This document shows, piece by piece, positions 1-12,265 of a DNA stretch of 64,000 nt (positions are counted from its first letter, which is position 1; each line of letters opens with the position of its first letter). The stretch is from positions 47,022,758 to 47,086,757 of the forward strand of contig OX485805.1 in the NCBI GenBank assembly GCA_950295325.1, in the 5' to 3' direction. The notes under the pieces were generated by a model. The model worked only from the letters and a program-made list of their open reading frames with translations, did no database searches and was not told the origin of the DNA. Both the position numbers and the translations under genes were made by a program. Source of the stretch: Polytrichum commune (Eukaryota > Streptophyta > Polytrichopsida > Polytrichales > Polytrichaceae).

Positions 1-78
1 GACATTCATTTTTATTTAGTAAAAACTAGTTACTTATCCTCCAATTGATTGATATTGACATATTGATTTGTATTGTAG

Positions 79-1061
79 GACCATCAGCCACAAACACACA
101 TTTGAATACAAACATGAGCTCTCAAGTTGTTCCACAATCCAAACCAACAACTCCTCTCATCCCGATCCAAATTAATGGTGCTCATGCACCTCCCACGCCA
201 AGACAAATTGTGCGACTTGAGCATCCTCCAACTAATGGCTATTGGAATAATCCGATGCAACCGAGATTCATCAACAACCAACCTAGGCCTTGCCCTGCAG
301 TCAATCCAGTCACTGTAACAAACATGAATACAATGCAAGTGCCTACTGGATATCACCAATCCAATTTGGCAACAAACAATTTGTTTGTTCCTGCACAAGA
401 GTGTCGAGGACCATTGTTGGTGGATAATAACACGACCACTTGCACTCCAAGCATAGTCACAACACTTGAAAACGTGGCCCCCCCTACAATGTTAGTGGAG
501 AATAGATGTCAGGGTGGGGTTATCCGTCCGACATGTGTTTCGAGGCCTTCGTACAATCAACATGTAAATGGATCCATGCCGACTTTGATTAAAAACAATT
601 CATGTCATCATCATCATCATCATCAACAACAACAACAACAACAACCATGTCAGATTGGACAAGTAACGGGGCCTCAACATGGACATATTGGACCACCGCA
701 ACCCAATTTGAATGAAGTCGCGATGAATCAAGTTAATCTTACAACGAACCATGTGAGTAGACCGCCCCAAAGGCCACCTCAAGTGTGGAATCCAACACAA
801 TGCGGATGGCAACAACAACCACCGTTGGCTAACCATATAAGGCCTCATGGACCACCATTGACGTGGCACCCAAATCATAACCAAGGTCCATTGCCAAATC
901 CAAATTGGACAACCTCGGCCCCTAATATTATTGGAACACAAGGCATGGCTCAACCACCCATGCCAAATCTTCCACATGTTCAAATTGGTCCTCCAAACAC
1001 TTCATTTCAACAAGTGCAAATGTTACGACCAATGCAAGCACATGCGACACCGACATTTTGA
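79..1061 (+). CDS. Terminal exon of an unrecognised Pro/Asn/Gln-rich protein (partial)
   Basis: An open frame of about 327 codons follows a plausible splice acceptor (TTGTATTGTAG ending at 78) and closes with TGA at 1059-1061. It is rich in Pro, Asn, Gln, Thr and His, contains a run of six His and seven Gln (codons 606-644), and repeats Gly-Pro-Pro, Pro-Gln and Trp-His/Trp-Asn motifs. There is no recognisable domain, signal peptide or membrane segment. Low-complexity tails of this kind occur in plant transcriptional regulators and RNA-binding proteins, but also in transposon-encoded proteins. If no upstream exon exists, the first ATG would be at 114. The length of the open frame and the non-random composition argue that it is or was coding. 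The upstream part of the gene lies outside the window. Function unknown. Confidence 0.4.
606..644 (+). repeat. In-frame (CAT)6(CAA)7 microsatellite
   Basis: Six CAT codons pass directly into seven CAA codons inside the partial coding exon, giving a His6-Gln7 tract. The switch from one trinucleotide to another differing at the third base suggests slippage after a point change. Confidence 0.9.
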
Positions 1062-4000
1062 TTTGAAGATGTTAGTATTCGACCCCCTACAAATAAATAC
1101 GATGCAACATGTTACTTATACCTATCCATCACTCAATATTTGCATTTTGACAAATACGTCAACATTGCCAACTAACGATAGGTACACAATCGAGAATTAC
1201 TTGGTTCAATGCTTCGAGTGCCAGAATGTGATCTAAAATGTGGGAACTATAAGGACGTCCCACTTAAACGAGATAGTGCCATGCGCCAAAATCCTTCCAA
1301 ACATATATTACTTATGTTGAAACATATAGACAACTACATTGGTGATTGTCGTCCACTGAGAGGTAACAATATTGAGGGATCAACTTCGCTAATCTCTAAA
1401 CACTTTGTGCCAATGTTGTGTTTGACCAACATGGTGCAATTCCCCTAATTATGATAAGGTCTTCAATGGTCACCTGTGAGATTTTAGAAAGGTGATTATG
1501 AATTTTGGTTGAAAAACTTGAATAAAACTCAACACAACAACGTAGAATGGTGGTATGTCAATACAATTTTGCCTCCCAATGTTCTTAGCACTCCAAACAT
1601 TGTTTCTAGAATTTGATGTTATGAGGGGTTTTGGTCCTCCATGAGTTTGTTGTGTATGTATATCATTGTATATTTGACACAAACATAAATCTATGAAAAC
1701 CTTAGATATTATGATCTTTATGTAGCATGTACAACTTGTGGATAACATAAATTATAGGCTTTATATGCTTTTAAAGCTAACACAAGATGATATTAGAACC
1801 ACTATTCTACGTCGAGTAGTTTTGTTATGTTTTGTGGTGATGTTATCATATGGTACTTTCAAGGGTCCATCTGATGAAAAAGAAACATTACCCCCGTCAC
1901 CCTCTCACATTTTCATGTGGAAATGTAATATAAATGGCTAACTGACCATCATCATGTTGGTTTAAACTTATGACGTTATTGTCTCTCTTCTTTTTAGTAC
2001 TTTATGGTTCATCTTTCTTGATACAAACTATGCATTTTGTATGTGAACCAATGTGATATTGCCATGTAGTGAAATGTCAAACATACATATACATAATTAA
2101 AGGTGAAACTCTATGCAATGTTATGTTGTTGTTGTTCAATCTCATGTCAAATTGTTGTGTGCAAGTATTGTACATTTGATTGAAAGCCGTTATTGCTAAC
2201 AACTGAGTAATAACCATTTACGGCCCATCCATTGCATACATATCCAAAATAATAATAATGTTTTTTCATTGCCCATAACAATGTCTAAGTTTGCCGAACC
2301 AATTATAAAGGTTACAAATAAATAAGTAAATATATATATATATATGTATATATATATGTATATAAATGTCAACACTTGACAAAGCAAGCATGAATACAAA
2401 TTACTTTTGCACGCATCTTGTTGCCCTCTTCCGAAGGGTGAGCTTTAAAATATCCTCCCCCCCACACACACATATACGTATACACATGTATATAGATGGT
2501 ACATACATTACTAAATTACCATTTTATCTCATTTTTCTCAACAAAGATGGAGGGTTCATGCACCTCTTACAACAAGCATAGAGATTAGTTACAATTCATG
2601 AATCCCAATAATAGACATATCGATACTACATAGCGAATATACACTCAAAAATTATAGGCAATTTGACTCATACCGTGTACTTCAAAATGCATGCCAAATG
2701 CAAACAATTAGTTTTTTTTCATATGGGCATTTATGTCTTCTTTCATGCTTCAAAAAACATAATATTGATTGATCGTGTGACGAAATCAAATGTGTTAATA
2801 TCTTAACCATGTTCAATCAACAAAATAATTATTTTCAAGTATTTTTTTCGTCTATTCAACATGAAACACGTACACTAGAAAGAGTTGGGGTAAGATATGT
2901 GGTTTGCTAGATTATATTGGGCGAGATAAAAAAGAATATAGAGAGATATGCATGGTGATGTATAATGAATAAAAAGAGAACATGTAAGTATTTTTGAGTA
3001 ATGTCATGAAAGTCCAAGCCACACATGTGATTGATATTAGTAGCGGTTCTTTTCATTAGTTGCGAAATGCTTAACAATAACACTTTTACTAGTACTTCAA
3101 ATTTTGTTAAAGTCCCCCTCATGAGGAAAACTGAGTTCAAATGAAACGAAGGTCAGCCCTCATAGGTCTAACAAAGGTCTAAGGGGTCATTATGTAACAT
3201 TTCTACATCATCTTTATGGATTTTCGCAAGATCCTCACCAAGCATTTAAATTGAAATTTATTGGTTTCTAAGCTAGAAACAAGGAGCGCTATCTTATGAG
3301 TAGTAAGTAGTGACTTGTGAGCGGTGAGGGAGGCAAAATATTTGGCAATAGGCTCATTAGTATCTTATAATTGTGGTATTTTGGCTTAAAGAATAACAAT
3401 GTTAGGGTTCACTAGTAAGCTTAGATAAACATAAGTACTTTAACATAAATACTCAAGTACTCAATTTCAATTAATTTCATTGCCACCCATTTCACTAATA
3501 TCCAATGTGAAAAGCGTTCAAGTTCAAAGATTCAAGACGATGTGTCATACAAATCATAGACCACTTTTAGTGGATATTTTATTAAAACCAAACAATTGCC
3601 ACACTAAATAAAATAAACAATGTGTACACTCACATCAAATAGGAGAAACTATAACTATCCTCATGTATCCAATTTCATATTCAAGTCATCCTCATTACTA
3701 CCGTTATGTTCTTCCACCTCTATATCAACGAATTGGCAGGACACAAAGATCACAATGTGTAGATCTAATTCGCCTTGGAGGTGGAATGGCAGTTGGCATC
3801 TGTATTGCCTCATATTTGGCATAAACATAAACATGTAGGACGAGCATGTGAGGAGGGGGGGGGGGTCATTGCTTCATTCTTTTCTTGCACATAACATCCA
3901 AGAATGCTAGACACAACTAGGAAGGATGAACAATTAACAAGAATAAACAAGATTTTGAGACCTTGTAAGCCAACAAACTTACTCATTCAATCGGGATTTC

Positions 4001-4560
4001 CTTTGAACTTTTCAAACATGCTCTTCGTCATCTTCTAGGCTATGTTTGAGGATTGAAAGCCACCAATCATGATATTAAATCACAAAAAATAACCAATATG
4101 ATATTGAAAATGACAACGTCCTTTTCAAATGCAACAAGGTTTTGATCACTACACCAACAATCATGAATCGATGCGCTTGGAACAAAGATAGACATTGATG
4201 GTGTAAGAAATTGATCATTGATAATGGAATTCAAACTCGATACAATAAATATGAGGCCAAAAATGTGTTATTATCCGTAGATGCATAAGCATCAAGGACA
4301 ACATCTCCCGGGATAGCCAACACTTCAATTAGGATTTGTGAAGAATCCAAGTTTTTCTCATGTGGACCTCTCCATGGGACATTTCCCTACATTAGTTGCA
4401 TGTTTGTCATAGTTTCATTGAGGAAGATATCCAATGACTCCACCTTGGCAGCATAAAACCACCCGCTTTGTTAAAAACAAATTCAAGATGGGCTTTATCA
4501 CGGAAGAACACCATCATTTGAATACATTGTGTCTGCATGTGCCACAATACATTTAGTATA
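1062..4560. other. AT-rich intergenic DNA, no convincing gene
   Basis: Only short, mutually inconsistent open frames are present on both strands. The stretch directly after 1061 may be 3' untranslated sequence of the partial gene. There is a TA-rich microsatellite at about 2329-2364 and a G-run at about 3855-3866. I see no RNA gene, terminal inverted repeat or protein domain. Confidence 0.5.
2329..2364. repeat. (TA)n microsatellite with TG interruptions
   Basis: An alternating TA run of about 36 bp, interrupted twice by TG. Confidence 0.9.
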
Positions 4561-7440
4561 AATCAACAAACATAAACACTGCAAATGGTAAAATTAACAA
4601 TTCAAAATTCTAGAGACATATGTACCATTAGTGTTGGAACCACATGGAAGCACAAAGGCAACTCATTAATTGCCCATCAATCCTTTGTCAATGAAACACC
4701 ATATGATGCAACGTATGTTCTCACATCATTCATCACTTTTTTGAACTTGGGAAGAAACAAAAGTAATGGAACGTTATCTGTACAATAAAACCATCTATGA
4801 ATTCAAACTATCTTCTATGTCCTTAGCGTTGTGTTCATTCCAAGGGGAATTTGAATTTAGTGGTGATGACTCATTAGGAATTGGTAGACCCTCCGGTAAG
4901 TTGGTGATGATTAAATCAAATCTACCAAATTTGCAAATGTGCAATGATACTCAAGTCTTTTGAGCCTGACCAACTTATGAACAAAAATTACATGAATGAG
5001 GGATCAAAGTACTATCAAACACTTATTTGAACCATGAATAAAATTCCAAAAATAAAGTAACTTGATTAAAAATTTGACATGCCCAATTACATTATTGACA
5101 AATTTTGAAAACATACGTATGTTCTCACACCTTATCAATACCAGGTGTTTTGTTGCTCCATTTTCCAATATATACAAGATAGAGGCATTTTCCATAAACG
5201 CTAAACCATTGGGGATATTAGAAAACTTGGGGACCACATGTTGAGATTGAATTGTAGAAGCATATCTTGTACGAACTATTCCATATTGGGATGGACTTAG
5301 AATCAAAGCAATGTCATTAAGGTTTAAAATATTTTCCCCATGTTAGTTTGGGTTGCAGTGGGAGGAGGAGGAGGAGGAGGTGGTGGTGGTGGTGGTGGTG
5401 GAAGAGTGGGATGCACAATTGATGCCATAGGTTTAGGTTGTGTAGCATTTGTTTTGTTTTTCTTTTCTTCTTTTCTTTTCTTTTCTTGTGTTTGTTGCTT
5501 CTCCTATCCAGCTTAGGTTTTTTCTCTAGTTTTTCCTTCAATTTTGTGACGGCACCACTGGTAATCTTAGGGCCTCTTCTTCAATTGGATGGAAGTTCAT
5601 CGGACGCTCGATGAACCATGGACAAAAAAACCAATAAGTAACGAGTCCATAATATTAGTTGCAAAGCCAAGAATATACAAAGGCCACTAACCCTATTAAC
5701 CCATGAATTCAGGAATGATGGAAGGATTTGCAATGGAATAACTTTGGGAGTTTGCAACTATGTTGTGTGGTATCTACATAGAAAGACAAATTCATGTAGT
5801 CAATCATAATGATATTATTGTAATCTAATGTGAGACAAAGTTCATGACATGAAACACACTCGTATATCACATGTCTCACAGTTGATTCCCCTCCATGATA
5901 ATCCAATAGAAATGCAGATTTTGTGAATGTTGCCTTCCCCCCAAAACTAAAATAAATGCCGTAGCCCCATATGAGACATTGCCAACATTCCACAAAGTTG
6001 TGCAGGTTTTCAAACATTCTCTCAATTCACCACACCCAACTTAGGCATAATGATATCAAACTCTTCAACGACAACCTCCTCCAACTAGAGCATCAAATAC
6101 ACCGTGAAAAAAAACATATAAAATAATAATAAATAATAATAAATACAACATACAAATCTTGATGAGTGAAATCATCCATATTAAATGTGCCCAAAAACTT
6201 GCTTTAACCAACCAAACATCAAGGTCAATGTCCCTAAAATTAGATGGTAGAAACCTTAAGGACTCACATGGCATCGGATGGAATTCTACCACATTGACCA
6301 TTTTTCTTTGTATTTGCCATTCACATGAGTACTTGCAATCTTTTGTAGTTTCCCTAGAGACATTTCCAGTTTAGGTCGTTGCTCCAATGTGCGTTTATTT
6401 GCAATCCGACAAGCACATCATTATACACAAAGGACCTCATTACATTTAAATTGTATTTCAAGTATGTATATGCTTACCTCGTTAAGAAAATGCACTCCAT
6501 TTGCCAATTATGCTATTGCAAGGAGTTTGTCAAATTCCTTAGACCTCCAAACTCTCATTGTTTTCTTCACCTCATCATTCATAGCCTCCAATTCAAGAAT
6601 TGGGGATCTATTGTCCATTAGTGTTTTGTCTTTGTATTCACGAGATGCCTCCTCCGAAGTTGACACCACATCACGCTAATGACAACCCAAGTTGTGCATG
6701 TAAGTGAATCCTAAAAATAAATAGATAACTACAAATATAAAAGAGGTTGTAACCTCACCTTATAGATCAATCCAACAAATACATCCAAGGTAAGAGGGCA
6801 CCAAGTACTCCCTGGATATTCTTCTCACATCTTGCATAATCTTAAACTCTTGGAGTTTCAAAACTCCAAAACTGCAAATTTGATGTATCTTTATGCACTA
6901 AGTTCATTTTAACATGGTCATTCTTTGTAGTCCCGTATTTTAAGCAAACATGCAATAAAATCATACATGTATCACAACATGCAAATACATGCAAGTAAAT
7001 GCCCTAGGAATCAAAATCCAATATGTTAACGTCATTCATTGCATTAAGGACAACATCAATGGCACCAATTGGAACCAAGCATATACAATCAACATTGAAG
7101 TGCCAATCTATCTCACTCCTCATGATATTGGTCAATGTGGCACCGCCATGTAGTGACACTATGGTTGCCCTCCCACCCCCAAAACATTTTTCCTTGGAAA
7201 ATCAACAAATTTTTGTACATTGAGAGCCTCTTCTCAAAATTATCAATTATTTCTTGCCAAAGTGGACTCCAAGTTTTCAACATCTCCTCAATCACCATTG
7301 AACTCACTATGAGGTTATTCATAACTGGAACATACAACACCTGGTCCCCCTCCCTATATCAACTGACAAATTCGTTCTCAAGAAGCTGAACATCAATCTC
7401 TAGTATTGGCCTCACGAGCGGTAATGGTTCCAAACAATAG
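4561..7440. other. Possible decayed gene or transposon on the minus strand, unidentified
   Basis: Several minus-strand open frames of 75-102 codons (7113-7340, 6065-6301, 5709-6017, 5004-5306) have protein-like composition with scattered Trp, Cys and His, which is unusual for random AT-rich DNA. The 7113-7340 frame resembles an ordinary helical protein. They do not join through obvious splice sites and I recognise no family. A degraded transposon gene is a reasonable guess, not a conclusion. A purine-rich trinucleotide repeat lies at 5361-5401. Confidence 0.25.
5361..5401. repeat. (GGA)n(GGT)n microsatellite
   Basis: About 41 bp of GGA units passing into GGT units. It creates spurious poly-His/poly-Leu frames on the minus strand. 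Confidence 0.9.
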
Positions 7441-8004
7441 ATATGAATAGAAAAACAAGACTTTGAGAAATGACTCATCCACAAGGTAGAGATTACTAAA
7501 TTGAAGTTAGTTTTCTATGACTTTCTTTGGTAATTCCAAATCTCATAAAGTACCATCTTCGGTATTAATGCTTGCTATTATAATACCCACACATGTCCCA
7601 TGTGAACTTCAAAGGATTCATGGCAAACACTACTTAGGTTAATTGGATTGCAGTGAGGAATATATATTGAACGGTGACCCAAGTTTGCCAATGGTGGGTT
7701 GTGAACACATTTGTTTTTTCCATTGCTCAACCAGCTTGGATAAGGTGATGAAGAAGGAAATCTTTGCAGTTTCAACACAAACAACTATGCAAGGATTGTA
7801 AGGACATGAAGACAATGGACAAAGTTGAAACTAAATATCGTGTGATTTGTTCTCGATGGTTGTCATTTGGAGCAACCACAAAAGAAAACATTCTCGGTCT
7901 CTTGTAGTGGTTGGGGTTTTGGCACTTCCATTGTAATGGGGTGGCCATACAATCATTGTGAGTGCATGTACATCATCTATTTTGATTTTTTTTGAGAACC
8001 TATG

Positions 8005-8035
<31 letters not shown>

Positions 8036-10015
8036 ATCTACTATAATTTGTGTATTATTTGTAGAATATTACTATGGATGAACGTGGGGAAATGCCATCG
8101 TGTAACTTTGTAGAGATAGTTTATAACAAATGGCTACAATAGTTCATCAACAAGATGACTTGCATATATGAAGCGATAATGGATGATTTGATTTGGGTCT
8201 TCATGCAAATTGCAAAGTATTTGTTATGGTTGAAAGGTAGTTCTACTGGTAAAGTCCCTAATATTGCGTCCTTGAGATTGAAGATTGTTGCCATGTGTGG
8301 AAATCCAAAGTTGTTTGCAGATGCCATGATGTTTTATCCAACCATGATGTTTTATCCAAGGGCATAAGATCTTAACACTAGATATTGTGCCTTGAAGGGG
8401 TCGAAGTTTTTTGGATCCACCAAACACAAACTCAACCTTCCCCCAATAGTTGATTGTAACTCACATTGACGAGCCGAAGTCAATTACTCCATTCCTCGCC
8501 CTAACACATGAGCAACTCGTTAATGAATACAAAAATTGTTGAATTTTGTAGAGTATGGCATGGCTTATACCACATCAGTGTTGGAGATTGATCGCATACT
8601 TTTCAGTGGCACATTGCAAGGTAGTCATCCAACTATGCCAAAATATGTTGGGCAATGCAAGCCAATACATGAACTTTGTGCAATGCCAAAGTCGGAACTA
8701 GTAAACATGAAATCCCTACCTCCATATGCAAGGGTATGAAAAAGGATAATTGCTCCACCAATAATGTGGAGTACAAGTTTGGGCTTTGCCTTGACGACAT
8801 CAAATGTTGTTTGAATGGCAAAAAATTCTATCTCCCCGTTTGGAGGTTTTTTTTTAAATTTTTTTAAATTTTTTTACAATTACGACACTTTTGATCCCTC
8901 GGTCTCATTTCCGTGTACCACTTAATTTGGATGCACGCCCAACTTCTAGGTTTGGGAAGACAGTGCGTCGCAATCCAACAACGTTGAATGCGGATCACAA
9001 AAACAAATTGGAGAGTGCGGGACTTATGAACATTTGTTGTGTGGTGGAGTCACTGCCATTCTCTGTCCATGATTTGGAGTGATCATCAACATCATTTCCA
9101 AGAAGGACATAGCATATCATATCACAATTGGCGATATCCCACATTGTACTTGCCTTGACTTCACAAAAATGTGATCTTAGTCTTTGTGCAAAAAAATGAA
9201 ATGGGTCCATTGCAAACATCTTCATTATGTGTTTAGATTTATGTGCAAGGTGGATTACGATAGTGACAAGTTCAATCACACTCCAACATACACCTTCAAT
9301 GAGGTCATATGACTACTTGAACTTGGAATGCGAGCAGTGTTCTAAGTTTTATCTTTGGCCACATATTTAATAATATTAGTGAGTGACATGTATTGGTGTA
9401 GATTGTTTCAATAAAAATAAGAAATGGACTAATAGTCTTGGGAAGTATCCGTGATAATAGGCGCTCATCACTTTTTCCTTCAAAATGCTAGTATGTTATG
9501 ATTGAAAGAGTTGCAATTTTTTTTGACAATTTTAGAATATGCACCTTAAAATCGTGCCCATTTTCTAAATTTGGCATTGTCACACACTTGTTATTGTTCA
9601 GTGCTCATGTTTTACTACTCACCACTCGTGTCTTAGCTTCCCTCACACTAAGTAAAATAAATAGTTCTATTAGCGTGGGCCTCAATAATTTTCTAGAACC
9701 AGCATTACATTTTAAACCCAAGCCAAAATCTTGAGTTTGAAATTAGCGTGGGCCACATTAATTGGTTTTCCAGGAGATTTCCGTATTTTTTGCTACTTTA
9801 GAAGACATGGGGGGTCTTGGGCAAACATTATTTTAACCCCGACTAGAATTAGAGTGGCCAATATTAAATATATCCACATTAGCTTTCCACCTACAACCAT
9901 AGGATTAGTTTAGTGTACTTATGTCTCAAGTCGGTTTCATCTATGGTTTCGCTATGAGCATGACTCATGTGTTGTGGAGTTCCAATGCCTCGGTTTCAAG
10001 GTATGCGAGTGACAT
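7441..10015. other. AT-rich intergenic DNA
   Basis: No coherent coding frame. It contains a (GT)12 microsatellite followed by TA repeats at 8005-8034, a 17-bp direct duplication near 8322-8356, and poly-T runs near 8848-8876. No transposon ends were recognised. Confidence 0.45.
8005..8034. repeat. (GT)12 microsatellite
   Basis: Twelve GT units followed by a short AT run. Confidence 0.9.
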
Positions 10016-10019
10016 TTGA

Positions 10020-10240
10020 TTACTTTTCTTAATTGGACATCTATATTTGATTGGTGTGTGGTTAGGTGAGGATCAGAAAACAAACGTCGTAATGACACAT
10101 GTTTAAAGAGATTGGACTACATCTTCAAATTTCACTAACCATTCCACAATCAATAACGACAACAATAGGGAGGACTTATATATTCTATTAAGGAATCAAC
10201 AAACATACACTTATGATAACTATAATTGAATTAGGGGATG
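10020..10240 (+). repeat. Dispersed repeat family R1, copy 1
   Basis: This segment is clearly similar to 49820-50040 over about 200 bp, sharing TTTGATTGGTG, then GACACATGTTTAAA, then ATCTTCAAATTT in the same order. Related, more diverged copies lie at 14020-14370 (SEC23 intron 2), 28780-29060 (kinase intron) and 53790-53900. No coding capacity. A non-autonomous transposon is likely. Confidence 0.65.
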
Positions 10241-10460
10241 TGGGCAATCTTCTCATTGGAATGAAAATTGATCTACTTTCATAGAATTAAACAACAGGAA
10301 AGAGAATGGAGAAAGGAAAACAACTACACTCCACGTGTCAATCGCCTATAGGCAAGAAGAAGGAATACCTAGGGCCACGTCACATGTGCGGCCTTTCAAC
10401 GTCACGCTTCGACACACGCCGAACTCTCAAACTCCGATCGATCACACTGTCACTTATGAA

Positions 10461-10777
10461 GCTTCGAATCCGGCCCGGCTTAAGCTAATCACCAACCTCA
10501 TACGTATTCATCACGCGATCCTCTCATTTCGTTGATCGAGCAATCCGGTGCTCAATTTGGTGCACCAAAGCATCAATTTGGTATGGAGTTTCTGTCCGAA
10601 GTACTTAGATAGCTTTAGCAAAGTTACTATTCTCGGCTAGTCTTTTGTTAGAGTTTGTATATGTAGGTTTTGTAACCAATCTCCAAGTTTCTGCACTTGT
10701 CTGATTTCATCTGTTGCTTCAGCTCATCCATTGCCGGTGCTCAATTTGGTGCAGAGCATCACCATCGTATGGTGGAC
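10461..10777 (+). repeat. Segmental duplication, copy A
   Basis: Paired with 11540-11839. Both begin with a CGAATCCGG block, continue through GGTGCTCAATTT, TTTCTGTC.GAAGTAC, CTTTTGTTAG and CTCCAAGT blocks in the same order, and end with GGTGCAGAGCATCA then ATGGTGGACA. The copies are about 1.07 kb apart and each is followed by a tandem array, so the whole unit (segment plus array) appears duplicated. Confidence 0.8.
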
Positions 10778-11084
10778 AAAACAAATCTCTTCGAAGTAGG
10801 ACAATCCCCTTTCTCGGTTCGTTGATTGTGTACAGAGATTTGCAACTCGTCACTCGAGGTTCGCGATGGTCAACTGGTGCCACGACCATTCGGAGTAAAG
10901 AAAGAATACATCATCTTCGGTTTGACAACAGTGAACAGCATAAGGTTTGTTCTAATTGGTTGCTCTGGGATGCATTGAAGATATGAGAAAGGACGGAGGT
11001 TTGTGAGTTCGTAGAGTTGGAGTAATCGGAAGGTTCTGAAGTCTGTCGAGTTTTCGGATTGCCTAGGCTAATTTGGATATTGTG

Positions 11085-11539
11085 GAATTGGAGGGGGAGA
11101 GTTTGGTTGATCCGAGGACGTGGCGTTTTTAAAGTGCGAGAGTAATTTGGGGATTGCGGAATTCAGGTAGAGGTTGGTCGATCGAAGGGTCTGGAGTCTC
11201 TGGAATCCTTGGAGTGCTGAGGCGTTTGGGGATTGCGGAATCAAGGTAGAGGTTGGTCGATCGGAGTTGAAGTTTTCGTAGTTTTCGGAGAGCCGAAGAG
11301 TTAGGGTATTGCAGAGTTGGAAGTGGATAGGTGGGTTGTCGGAGGTAAAGCATGTTTGAGTTTTCGGGGTGCTCATGGGGTTAAGGCAACTGCGCAATTA
11401 GGTAGAGGTTGGTTGATTGGAGGGGGAGATTTTGGAGTTTTCGAAGTGCCTAGAGTAATTAGGGGATTGAGAAATTGAGGTAAAGGTTGGCTGATCGGAG
11501 GTGGAGTTTTTGAAGTTTTCGGAGTACTATTAGTTAGTA
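11085..11539 (+). repeat. Degenerate tandem array upstream of SEC23, block A
   Basis: A roughly 80-90 bp unit recurs with heavy divergence. Recognisable pieces repeat in order: GGGGATTGCGGAATT, AGGTAGAGGTTGGT, GATCGGAGGTGGAG, then a GTTTTCGGAG-like block. About five to six units are visible before the second copy of the flanking segment begins at 11540. Confidence 0.75.
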
Positions 11540-11839
11540 AGCTCCGAATCCGGAAGAGACTTACCTAATCAACGACCTCCTATTCATCACCATCGAGTCT
11601 CAATTTATTTATTGAGAATTTCAGTGCTCAATTTTAGTGCACCTTTTGGCGTGCAATTTCTGTCTGAAGTACAATAGTTTTGGCAGGGTCACTGTCTTGG
11701 GCTCGCCTTTTGTTAGTTTGTATGCGTAGGTTTTTTAAACAAACTCCAAGTGTCTGCAATCCTCTGTTTCCATCTTTTGCTTAGCTCATTCATTTCCGGT
11801 GCTCAATTTGGTGCAGAGCATCATCATCACATGGTGGAC
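11540..11839 (+). repeat. Segmental duplication, copy B
   Basis: Second copy of the 10461-10777 segment, with small insertions and deletions, in the same orientation and again followed by the same type of tandem array. Confidence 0.8.
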
Positions 11840-12238
11840 AGGTTGGTTGATTGAAGGCGGAGTGTTTGCAGTCTTCGGAGTTGCTGAGGGCAATAAGGGG
11901 ATTGCACGATTGGAAGGGGAGAGGTTGGTTGATCAAAGATTCTGGAGTTTCTAGAGCATTCGAAGTTCTGAGGGTTTAGGAGAGTGCGGAATTTAGGTAG
12001 AGGTTGTTTGTTCGGAGGTGGAGCTTTTGGAGTCTTCGAAGTGCCAAGGGTAATGAGGGGTTTGAGAAATTGAGGGAGAGGTGGATTGATCGGAGGTAAA
12101 GTTTTTGGAGATTTCGAGTGTTCAGGGTCAGGGGATTGTGAAGTTCAGGTAGAGGTTGGTTGATTGGAAGTGGAGTTTTTAGGGTTTTCGGAGAGCTGAG
12201 GAATTAGGGTTCGCCGAATTGGACGGGGGGAGGTTGTG
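11840..12238 (+). repeat. Degenerate tandem array upstream of SEC23, block B
   Basis: Four to five further units of the 80-90 bp repeat seen in block A, ending less than 30 bp before the SEC23 start codon. The SEC23 5' untranslated region and core promoter must lie within or upstream of this array. Confidence 0.75.
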
Positions 12239-12239
12239 T

Positions 12240-12258
12240 GATCGATCGATCGATCGAT
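12240..12258. repeat. (GATC)n short tetranucleotide repeat
   Basis: Four GATC units plus a partial fifth, directly in front of the SEC23 ATG at 12266, probably within the 5' untranslated region. Confidence 0.85.
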
Positions 12259-12265
12259 TGATGAG

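Noticed and set aside
5317-5541. Lys-rich and His/Leu-rich minus-strand frame
   Set aside because: It is produced by GGA/GGT and TTTTC simple repeats and is not a credible protein.
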